This document shows positions 1-5,024 of a DNA stretch of 5,186 nt, one piece after another. Position numbers and translations under genes: made by a program. Numbering within the stretch: position 1 is the first letter of the stretch; the number at the start of each line of letters is the position of its first letter. Source of the stretch: Chitinivibrionales bacterium (GTDB taxonomy: Bacteria > Fibrobacterota > Chitinivibrionia > Chitinivibrionales > WJMI01); the NCBI GenBank assembly GCA_014729595.1, contig WJJU01000865.1:1-5186 (forward strand), written 5' to 3'. The notes under the pieces were generated by a model. It saw nothing but the letters and a program-made list of their open reading frames with translations, did not search any database and was not told the origin of the DNA.

Positions 1-348
1 ACCATGCTCATGGCGGTGCTGGAGCGACGCAAGGAGATAGCGTATCTGAAATGCGTAGGAGCGGGCAAAGGCGATCTTTTGCGGCTGATATCAATGGAAA
101 CGCTCGCCATCGCCGTTTTGGGCAGTGCCGCGGGGACGCTGGGCGGTGTGCTGCTCAGTCCGGTTTTCGGCAATGTCATGCGGCGTTTCATCGCCGCCTA
201 TCTGCCGTCCGGCGCAATCGCTAAACCGGACATTGGCATTGCATTTTTGGCTTTCGGCGTCTGTGTGGTCGTCGGGTTTACCTGTTCACTGTATCCGGCA
301 CTGCGCGCCGCGCGCATTGTGCCGATGGAGGTACTGCGCAATGAGTAA
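1..348 (+). CDS. FtsX-type ABC transporter permease, C-terminal part (5' end outside window)
   Basis: Frame 1 is open from the first base to TAA at 346-348, giving the last 115 residues of an inner-membrane permease of the FtsX/MacB/LolC superfamily. It begins just before the conserved cytoplasmic stretch ERRKEIAYLKCVGAGKGDLL (about residues 8-27), the ERRREIGxLRAxGA signature thought to contact the ATPase. Two hydrophobic segments follow, at about 33-57 and 79-100. The end, YPALRAARIVPMEVLRNE, is the standard FtsX-domain finish (YPAxxAAxxxPxEALR). The family works as dimers with a LolD/MacB-type ATPase and moves or extracts substrates from the periplasmic side rather than across the membrane. 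The cognate ATPase gene starts inside this stop codon region. The N-terminal helix and periplasmic domain are outside the window, so LolC/E, MacB and orphan types cannot be told apart. Family assignment is secure; substrate unknown. Confidence 0.93.
   Translation, partial: TMLMAVLERRKEIAYLKCVGAGKGDLLRLISMETLAIAVLGSAAGTLGGVLLSPVFGNVMRRFIAAYLPSGAIAKPDIGIAFLAFGVCVVVGFTCSLYPALRAARIVPMEVLRNE
327..331 (+). promoter_or_regulatory. Shine-Dalgarno for the ABC ATPase
   Basis: GGAGG lies inside the last codons of the permease gene, 9 bases before the ATG at 341. It supports this start over any upstream start in the same open frame, which would overlap the permease heavily. Confidence 0.8.
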
Positions 349-1009
349 CGGAAAAGTCGTTTCGCTATATGAGGTGTCGAAACAGTACCGGCGCGGGGCG
401 GAAACGGTCCATGCGTTGCGCGATGTCACGCTTGATATTGCCGCGGGTGAGTACGTGGCGATCGCCGGCCATTCCGGATCGGGGAAGACGACACTGCTCA
501 ACTTGATCGGCTGTCTCGACCGTCCCACCAGCGGCCGCATCGCGGTGGACGGGCATGAACTCCGAGTGGCGGGCGAAAAGGAATTGAACCGGCTGCGCCA
601 AACCGCCGTCGGGTTCGTGTTCCAGCAGTTTTTTCTCATTCCCACGCTGACGGTCATCGAAAATGTACAGCTTCCCGCCCTCTTTACCGGACGAAAAGTA
701 GACAAGAGGGCGCGAGAGCTGCTTGAGCTGGTGGGGCTGAGTAAGCGGATGCATCATCTACCCGGTCAGCTTTCAGGTGGTGAGATGCAGCGGGTCGCCG
801 TCGCACGTAGTCTAATCAATTCGCCGCCGATATTGCTCGCCGACGAGCCGACCGGTAACCTTGATTCACGCAATGCCGATATGATTATCGAGTTGTTCGA
901 GACGCTGAATCGTGACGGTATGACAGTGGTGCTGGTGACACATAATCTCGATCTGGTTAAGCGATGCGGAAGGGCGGTGTATATTGAAGACGGTATGGTC
1001 AAAGTATAG
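341..1009 (+). CDS. ABC transporter ATP-binding protein, LolD/MacB family
   Basis: A complete 222-residue nucleotide-binding subunit, the usual length for LolD-like ATPases. All motifs are present: Walker A GHSGSGKT (43-50), Q-loop around Gln95 (FVFQQF), signature LSGGE (144-148) followed by MQRVAVARSL, Walker B ILLADEP (164-170) with catalytic Glu169, D-loop GNLD (172-175) and switch His201 (VTHN). The DRPTSG sequence at 60-65 and the TGNLDS stretch are typical of the LolD/MacB/FtsE group. The protein should sit on the cytoplasmic face and power the FtsX permease encoded directly upstream. The start ATG overlaps the permease stop by 8 bp (ATGAGTAA), a translational-coupling arrangement. The open frame continues upstream of 341, but residues before this Met show no ABC similarity. 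Its 3' end overlaps the next gene by 26 bp. The name lolD is not given because LolC/E-like partners and the substrate are not shown. Confidence 0.96.
   Translation: MSNGKVVSLYEVSKQYRRGAETVHALRDVTLDIAAGEYVAIAGHSGSGKTTLLNLIGCLDRPTSGRIAVDGHELRVAGEKELNRLRQTAVGFVFQQFFLIPTLTVIENVQLPALFTGRKVDKRARELLELVGLSKRMHHLPGQLSGGEMQRVAVARSLINSPPILLADEPTGNLDSRNADMIIELFETLNRDGMTVVLVTHNLDLVKRCGRAVYIEDGMVKV
968..974 (+). promoter_or_regulatory. Shine-Dalgarno deciding the TTG start of the barrel gene
   Basis: GGAAGGG lies 9 bases before TTG 984, inside the ATPase gene. It supports the TTG over later in-frame candidates (GTG 1020, ATG 1029), both of which would cut into the signal peptide. Confidence 0.6.
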
Positions 1010-1925
1010 AGCGGCGCTTGTGGCCCTTATGTTCCTCCCGTTGGGGCTTCGGGCCGCATGGAACATTTCGGCCGATGCGGACGTGCGCTCGCGGTTGACC
1101 GACGGGCTGCATTACGAGGGCGGGCTGCACGTGCTGGGCGCATCGGCGCGCAAGACGTTCTCAGACCGCAAGGGCGATCGGTTCACTTTGTTCGTCCTCG
1201 TGGAGGCGCACGATAACTTTTCGGAAATTATGCCCCACGAAATTTACGGGCGTTATAAGGGACCGCTGGGTAGTTGGAATCTGACCCTGGGGCGTTTCGG
1301 CCTGCCCTATGGCCTCTTGACCGGTTTCAGTAGTTCCCGGTTGCTTTACGATATGCCTCACCGGGCGCTTATCGGTCACAATGTCGATAACGGACTTATG
1401 ATTTCGGGGGTGGTGGGCATGTGGGATTATGCGGTGGGGGTAACCCAGGGCTATGGACCACATCATACACCCGGTTTTCCCGGTCACGGCCTTGCTACCG
1501 CGCGGCTGGGAGCGACGTTAGGTTATGCCGGCGATGTAATACTGGGTTTGTCGGCGGCTCACGGTAAGACATCGCATGCCCACGAACGCGATGAAACGAC
1601 GGAGCGGACGGTTGGCGGGGTGGATGCTACGCTGTACCTCGGCCGTCTGTTGTGCAGAATGGAGCTGAACGGCGGCGTGGTGGATCAGCGGCTCACGGCG
1701 GCCGGGTTTGCCGGGCTCGATTATGCGCTGTTGTCCCGGCTCGATGTGAATGTTGCCGTAACCGGTATCCGCCGGGGTGATGAAACCAAGGATGCCTGGT
1801 TTGCGGGAGTAACCTATACATTACGGTGGTTTACACTAAGAGGAGGATATCGATATGCTTGGCACGACGAGCCGCACCATCAGGCGGGGTTACAGATCTA
1901 TCGCTTGTTTTCTGCTAATTTCTAG
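984..1925 (+). CDS. Probable outer-membrane beta-barrel (porin-like) protein, His-rich
   Basis: A 313-residue protein. The TTG start gives a good Sec signal peptide: basic n-region (Lys2, Lys7, Arg9), hydrophobic core about 10-22, likely cleavage near Ala24/Ala25. The mature chain is rich in Gly, Tyr and alternating hydrophobic residues typical of beta-strands, has no long hydrophobic helix, and ends in Phe313, the usual last residue recognised by the BAM machinery. The stretch around LGRFGLPYG (102-110) and DNGLMISGVVGMWDYAVGVT (135-154) resembles phosphate-selective-porin/OprP-like barrels (GRF-PYG followed by an LxGxxxxWDYxV element), but family membership is inference. Histidines cluster at 160-168 (HHTPGFPGH), 193-200 (HGKTSHAH) and 294-299 (HDEPHH), probably loops. 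The gene overlaps the ATPase by 26 bp and the next gene by 71 bp, so it belongs to this transporter operon and may be its outer-membrane exit or entry channel. Confidence 0.75.
   Translation: MKTVWSKYRAALVALMFLPLGLRAAWNISADADVRSRLTDGLHYEGGLHVLGASARKTFSDRKGDRFTLFVLVEAHDNFSEIMPHEIYGRYKGPLGSWNLTLGRFGLPYGLLTGFSSSRLLYDMPHRALIGHNVDNGLMISGVVGMWDYAVGVTQGYGPHHTPGFPGHGLATARLGATLGYAGDVILGLSAAHGKTSHAHERDETTERTVGGVDATLYLGRLLCRMELNGGVVDQRLTAAGFAGLDYALLSRLDVNVAVTGIRRGDETKDAWFAGVTYTLRWFTLRGGYRYAWHDEPHHQAGLQIYRLFSANF
1841..1846 (+). promoter_or_regulatory. Strong Shine-Dalgarno for the FMN-binding gene
   Basis: AGGAGG sits 8 bases before ATG 1855, inside the barrel coding sequence, where it encodes part of LRGGYRY. 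It is the strongest ribosome-binding site of the operon and fixes the start 71 bp before the barrel's stop codon. Confidence 0.88.
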
Positions 1926-2457
1926 TACCGTTTCGGTTGTTGCTCAGGATGTTTACCTGTGTGTCTGGCGCAACCCCGAACGAACTATGACCAAGATATT
2001 TCCCAACGCCTATGATTATCGTACGGTCAACGAGAAGATCGCACCGAAGCAGCTTGCGGCGATCGAGAAGACGCTCGGATTCGAGGTGCTGCCGGGTCAG
2101 CGTGACGTATTTCAGTATTTCACCATGACCGGAGAGAAGGGAGAACCCATCGGTACCATTATCGCGGTCACCCAAAAAGGCGAGTACGGCGCCGTCGAGA
2201 TCGTGTTCGGTTTCGATACGAGTATGGTTGTCAAGGGGCTGTATGTCCAACGCGCCCGAGAACGTGACCGGCGATTTAAAAAGCGGGAATTTCTCGATCT
2301 ATTTGTCGGTCGAAATGCAAAGGATGCGCTTTCTTTCGACAAAGTTTATACCGGTGAGGCGACGCCGGGTACCGACGCGGTGATTCGGGGGCTTAAAAAA
2401 GCGCTCGTCGCGTACGATATTCTCGTCCTCAACTCCGCGAAAGGAAAATCCGAATAA
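1855..2457 (+). CDS. Secreted FMN-binding domain protein (putative covalent flavoprotein)
   Basis: A 200-residue exported protein. The signal peptide has a strongly basic n-region (Arg7, 10, 11, 14), hydrophobic core about 15-29 and probable cleavage VVA|QD after Ala30. The mature part follows the layout of small FMN_bind proteins: an NPERTMTKIFPNA segment (40-52), an AIEKTLG helix (69-75), a strand-rich domain with GEPIGTIIAVTQKGEYG (96-112), VVKGLYVQRARERD (125-138), a FLDLFVGR helix (146-153) and the C-terminal GEATPGTDAVIRGLKKAL (167-184). The last aligns without gaps to the flavinylation motif SGATxSSxAV, so Thr170 is the candidate for phosphoester-linked FMN added by ApbE. The usual Ser-Gly before Ala-Thr is Gly-Glu here, which makes flavinylation uncertain. 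It would act in the periplasm as an electron carrier. As the last gene of the operon it may reduce or release whatever the ABC system handles; no partner gene in the window proves that. Confidence 0.72.
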   Translation: MLGTTSRTIRRGYRSIACFLLISSTVSVVAQDVYLCVWRNPERTMTKIFPNAYDYRTVNEKIAPKQLAAIEKTLGFEVLPGQRDVFQYFTMTGEKGEPIGTIIAVTQKGEYGAVEIVFGFDTSMVVKGLYVQRARERDRRFKKREFLDLFVGRNAKDALSFDKVYTGEATPGTDAVIRGLKKALVAYDILVLNSAKGKSE

Positions 2458-2474
2458 GTAACTCGCCTTCACGC

Positions 2475-2560
2475 CCCCCCCTCCGCTCGCGCTGAAAAGT
2501 TTGTCGATACCCTGTCGTAGCAATAGTTCCTCGGTATTCAAGCGCGAGGCGGGGCGGGGG
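2475..2560. repeat. Long imperfect G+C-rich inverted repeat / hairpin after the operon
   Basis: The left arm 2475-2496 (a C-run, then TCCGCTCGCGCTGAA) pairs with the right arm 2537-2560 (TTCA, bulged A, then GCGCGAGGCGGGGCGGGGG). I count 21 pairs, including one G-T, with two single-base bulges (2541 and 2549) and one mismatch (2555 against 2480). The loop region is about 40 bases, inside which ATACC (2507-2511) can pair with GGTAT (2533-2537) as an alternative to the inner TGAA/TTCA pairs. It starts 17 bases after the stop of the FMN-binding gene. Neither strand has a T-run next to the stem, so it is not a classical intrinsic terminator. It could stabilise the operon's mRNA 3' end, be part of a dispersed repeat, or belong to a structured RNA. 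Confidence 0.7.
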
Positions 2561-2690
2561 ACTCGAAGGCCATGCCTTGCACCGAGCGGAGCGGTGAGTC
2601 GAACGCAGGCGAAAACCTCGACCTGACGGCCGGAAGGTCACCCCGGTCCAAGGGGGAGACTGCCGCCCGAAGCATGCTCGGGCCGGCGGC
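2561..2690. other. Cluster of short hairpins, gene-free G+C-rich segment
   Basis: No gene seen. Five perfect or near-perfect small hairpins follow one another: AAGGC-CAT-GCCTT (2566-2578), CACCG/CGGTG (2580-2596), GACCT/AGGTC (2620-2639), CCCC/GGGG (2641-2655) and GCCGCCCGA/TCGGGcCGGC (2662-2687, one bulged C). GACTC at 2560-2564 can also pair with GAGTC at 2596-2600, enclosing the first two. Together with the long hairpin before it, this makes a structured element of about 215 bases. I found no signature of RNase P RNA, tmRNA, SRP RNA, a group I or II intron, tRNA or a cobalamin or TPP riboswitch. G+C-rich DNA folds easily, so some of these may be chance. Confidence 0.5.
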
Positions 2691-3260
2691 GCAAAAGAGC
2701 TATGCGCGGAACTGGCAAGCAGGAACCTTGGAATGGCGTTTTCTTGTATCACCAGGGCCGATAAAGTAGACGAAGAATTGCTCGATCTCATGAAAGCCGC
2801 GGGCTTTGTAGCGATAGCTTTTGGGCTCGAAAGCGCGGTGGCGTCCGTCCTCAGGAATATCGGAAAAGTCAATCCGCTTCACATCGACGACCAAGGCGCT
2901 ATTCGTCTTTGCGCAAGAGGACCGATCATTGGAATGGTGGGCGATACCCTTTACACCTTGCGCAGCAACGCGGATACCGTTTTGAGCCGAAATGGGGCGA
3001 AGAACGGCAAGTGGTGTAGCAGTCCTCACAAAACCAATCCTCAAAAGGGGAAACGGGTCGCCGCTGCTATACCACATCTACAGACGCTCTCCCGCATTCC
3101 ATTTCATACGTACGACATGGTTCGGATGGAAAACCGATGAGCCGCTCAAGGCATCCGTGTTCTGATGCTTATACGAAAAAAACATGGTCGGCTGCTTTTA
3201 ACTACCTTTCCGTCATCGTGCGGATATTGAAATCGCCGCCTAACCATGGTCTTTGCGCCC
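2691..3260 (+). pseudogene. Decayed 3' part of a radical-SAM (B12-binding/BchE-like) gene
   Basis: Reading frame 3 from 2691 gives KELCAELASRNLGMAFSCITR and then RADKVDEELLDLMKAAG (about 2754-2804), IAFGLES (about 2814-2834), VLRNIGK and IDDQGAIRLC. This is the well-known series of the radical-SAM barrel of BchE/HpnJ-type enzymes (RADxVDxELLxxMKxAGxxxxxFGxES...VLRxIxK). A shortened GMVGDTLYTLRSNADTVLS follows (to about 2987). After that the similarity jumps frame: frame 1 has SPLLYHIYRR (near 3058) and DEPLKASVF (3136-3162); frame 2 then has DAYTKKTWSAAFNYLSVIVRILKSP (from 3164), which fits the usual C-terminal DAYxxFYxRPxYL...RI region. The B12 domain, the CxxxCxxC cluster motif and any start codon are missing on the 5' side, where the hairpin-rich segment begins. 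The first block is convincing; the frame-shifted C-terminal pieces are my reading and less certain. Not functional. Confidence 0.68.
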
Positions 3261-3302
3261 GGCCTCGATCTGATACAAGAGCGGATTTGCATGGTCAATA
3301 AT

Positions 3303-3336
3303 CTTACCGGACAGGAGTGGTCGGTAAGAGCCGACC
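3303..3336. repeat. Two overlapping, mutually exclusive hairpins
   Basis: CTTACCgGAC (3303-3312) pairs with GTCGGTAAG (3320-3328), nine pairs with one bulged G, leaving a seven-base loop AGGAGTG. GGTCGG (3319-3324) pairs equally well with CCGACC (3331-3336), loop TAAGAG. The two stems share 3319-3328 and cannot form together. The arrangement resembles an RNA switch, but there is no adjacent start codon or T-run to control, so function is not shown. Confidence 0.4.
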
Positions 3337-3443
3337 CCTTCACTGGTCAACGCCTCACTTTCGGTGATGCTTGGATTGGTATGACCACGCTAAGTCAACC
3401 AGTCGCCACAGCCACGCCGGCGCCAATGCAATAGGTGCAAATA

Positions 3444-3470
3444 GCCGACAATACCATTGGTCGGCTTTCT
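3444..3470 (+). terminator. Weak terminator-like hairpin
   Basis: GCCGACAAT (3444-3452) pairs with ATTGgTCGGC (3456-3465), nine pairs with one bulged G, three-base loop, followed by TTTCT. The T-tract is short and broken, so termination would be weak. It lies ten bases after the stop of the unrecognised open frame 3246-3434 and may be a remnant terminator of a lost gene. Confidence 0.35.
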
Positions 3471-3974
3471 CCACGCACACGGCGGCGTGCGAATACCGAA
3501 ATATGGTACGCCGTTAAATTGCACTCAAATAGACATCGGACCGAAAAAAACAAAATCACTTCATACTTCGAGCAGAGTCACCGTAGCGCAAAAACACGAA
3601 CAGGCCAACCCGGGAAAAACCGGACCACATATTCGGAATTTGCAGCGACTTTGCTCGGAGTATGAAAATGCGCCGCCCTCCAAGGGCGTCGTTCATTCGC
3701 TTATCGATGATCGTTTTTGCATGTCTACAAACTACGAAAGTTCCGACTCCTCCCTAAAACACTATGCGTTCGGTTTACAAAAACGCTACCTTTTCGGGAG
3801 CATAGCTTCGCTTAGTCGACTATTCTCGAATGAAATTGCTCTTCACTCTTCCTTCATGTTAAATCTTTCGATCACGGAACATGGATTGCTGTCTAATTAG
3901 CGCTCATGTGGTCTTATTTTTGAGGAATGCGTTCCGGCTTTGCCGTGCGGTCGAATTTGCATCCGATGCATATT

Positions 3975-3980
3975 AAGGAG
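3975..3980 (+). promoter_or_regulatory. Shine-Dalgarno for the 308-residue protein gene
   Basis: AAGGAG, five bases before ATG 3986. It fixes this start and is good evidence that the gene is translated despite the decayed DNA upstream. Confidence 0.85.
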
Positions 3981-3985
3981 TTGTC

Positions 3986-4912
3986 ATGGATTCAATTCCG
4001 AATGTCGAACTTGCTCGATGCCTTTGCGAGGAACTGTCGGATCGGATCAGCGAAGTTGATGAAGGGCTACTCGCGGTTTATCCGGCAGATGCATATCCGG
4101 ATTTGTTGGACGAAAATGCTCAACGTCATAGCTATTCATATTTACCACCCGCGGCCGAAACAATCGAAAAGGCGATCGAGGAGCGTGTGGGGCCGGAAGG
4201 GAGGGCAAACTATCACAAACTGGTATTGGCGATTCTTATCCGGGATAAGGATGAATCTGTTTGTCCTCTCCGACTGCCTTCGTCTATACGCATCCTCATT
4301 GAAGAAACTAAAAGGCGGATACTCGGCGATGTCGAGAAGCAGGCGGCGGATTCATTTCGCTTGGGGCATGAACCGTTCGTTAAGAGTTTTGCGCTGTGCC
4401 GTTACCGGCTTCTACCCTGCGGCTCTGAGTTTGTGGAATACTCCGACGGTATTGCGCGAAACACACTCTTAAAAGGTGGCGCCGGACAATTGTTTGGCGG
4501 CCTGTGGTTTTTTATTCGCCGCGGCCTTCGATTTCGACCCTGGGTTGCCGCACACTGGGATCGACGGCTTTTTCGGCAGTTCAATCCGGCCGATTTCGAT
4601 CGCACTTACGAGCGGATCGTCGAGTTACTCGAACTCAATACGCACTTGCAGGGGCACATCGGCGCCAGTTGGTGGTACGACCCGGCCTTGGAATCGCTGA
4701 GCCCCGAAATCGCCTTTTTGCGCAAGGTTCCCGAGCAGCATGGCGCCGCACTTTTTCGGGTTGGAGAAAATGATGCCGCAACTAAAGACGCGGTCCGTCT
4801 TGCACCGAAGCGAAGCAAAGCGAGGCGGGAGGGGTGGTATAATCCTACCGTTTACCTATCCGCTTGGGCGCGGCAAGACATGATCCGCTGGATGAAGAAG
4901 AGGGGCAAATAG
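3986..4912 (+). CDS. Conserved-looking hypothetical protein, cytoplasmic, 308 residues
   Basis: I do not recognise a named family. The ATG at 3986 has a strong Shine-Dalgarno sequence and the frame is intact to TAG at 4910-4912. No signal peptide or convincing membrane helix is seen; the most hydrophobic piece is LFGGLWFFI (169-177), followed at once by Arg-Arg, which could be a buried strand. The N-terminal 120 residues are acidic and probably helical. The C-terminal half looks most constrained: FNPADFDRTYERIVELLELN (199-218), GHIGASWWYDPALESLSPEIAFLR (223-246), GAALFRVGENDAATKDAV (253-270) and EGWYNPTVYLSAWARQDMIRW (282-302). The SWxYDPAL..LSPxxAFLR block with a Trp-rich, basic end recalls a widespread group of uncharacterised bacterial proteins, but that is memory without a search. 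The Trp-Tyr-Asp-Pro block could form an active or ligand site. The gene stands alone, converging on the minus-strand gene to its right. Confidence 0.82.
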   Translation: MDSIPNVELARCLCEELSDRISEVDEGLLAVYPADAYPDLLDENAQRHSYSYLPPAAETIEKAIEERVGPEGRANYHKLVLAILIRDKDESVCPLRLPSSIRILIEETKRRILGDVEKQAADSFRLGHEPFVKSFALCRYRLLPCGSEFVEYSDGIARNTLLKGGAGQLFGGLWFFIRRGLRFRPWVAAHWDRRLFRQFNPADFDRTYERIVELLELNTHLQGHIGASWWYDPALESLSPEIAFLRKVPEQHGAALFRVGENDAATKDAVRLAPKRSKARREGWYNPTVYLSAWARQDMIRWMKKRGK

Positions 4913-4960
4913 TGCTCGACGGGGTTCCAATCGGTTAACATCGAAAGAGGGGGGCGTCCG

Positions 4961-4993
4961 AAAAAAGCCCTCCCACCGAATCGGCGGAAGGGC
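4961..4993 (-). terminator. Intrinsic terminator of the minus-strand gene
   Basis: Read on the minus strand: GCCCTTCCGCC, loop GATTC, GGTGGGAGGGC, then six T. All 11 stem positions pair (two are G-T). It lies 31 bases after the stop codon at 5025-5027. The plus-strand side has no T-run, so it does not clearly serve the convergent gene ending at 4912. Confidence 0.93.
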
Positions 4994-5024
4994 GATGCGG
5001 TACACGTTGTTGCCGGTTTCTTGC

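Larger units (their letters stand above)
3261..3985. other. Gene-free stretch, more A+T-rich than its surroundings
   Basis: No recognisable gene on either strand. Open frames at 3246-3434, 3435-3665 and 3457-3900 give proteins without family features, signal peptide or a convincing ribosome-binding site, and the first overlaps the radical-SAM relic. Composition drifts to A+T-rich from about 3515, with A-runs near 3543-3552 and many T-rich patches, unlike the coding regions on both sides. The stretch contains a few hairpins (listed separately). It is probably decayed or intergenic DNA. The promoter of the gene at 3986 must lie in it or be absent, but I see no -35/-10 pair with correct spacing. 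Confidence 0.55.

Noticed and set aside
2299..2541. Minus-strand open frame with a plausible helix (NTEELLLRQGIDKLF)
   Set aside because: It lies mostly antisense to the well-supported FMN-binding gene, has a TTG start without a ribosome-binding site, and runs through the poly-G/C arm of the hairpin.
2475..2560. The long hairpin as an intrinsic terminator for the four-gene operon
   Set aside because: No T-run follows the stem on either strand, and the loop region is about 40 bases.
2559..2567. Minus-strand TTCGAGTCC, which looks like a tRNA T-loop
   Set aside because: The flanking bases do not form a T-stem and no acceptor or anticodon arms can be placed around it.
3246..3434. 62-codon open frame followed by a terminator-like hairpin
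   Set aside because: No ribosome-binding site, no recognisable family, and it overlaps the radical-SAM relic. At best it is a remnant.
3479..3514. Imperfect hairpin ACGGCG...CGCCGT with inner TACC/GGTA
   Set aside because: The pairing is interrupted and there is no neighbouring gene or T-run to give it meaning.
3674..3688. Perfect 6-bp hairpin CGCCCT-CCA-AGGGCG
   Set aside because: Too short, with no adequate T-run on either side, so not a supportable terminator.
3457..3900. 147-codon open frame in the A+T-rich stretch
   Set aside because: Composition looks random, there is no ribosome-binding site or domain pattern, and overlapping open frames of similar quality exist.
4838..4843. Perfect TATAAT -10 hexamer
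   Set aside because: It lies inside the 308-residue coding sequence (Trp-Tyr-Asn), no -35 element is at proper spacing, and no gene starts downstream on this strand.
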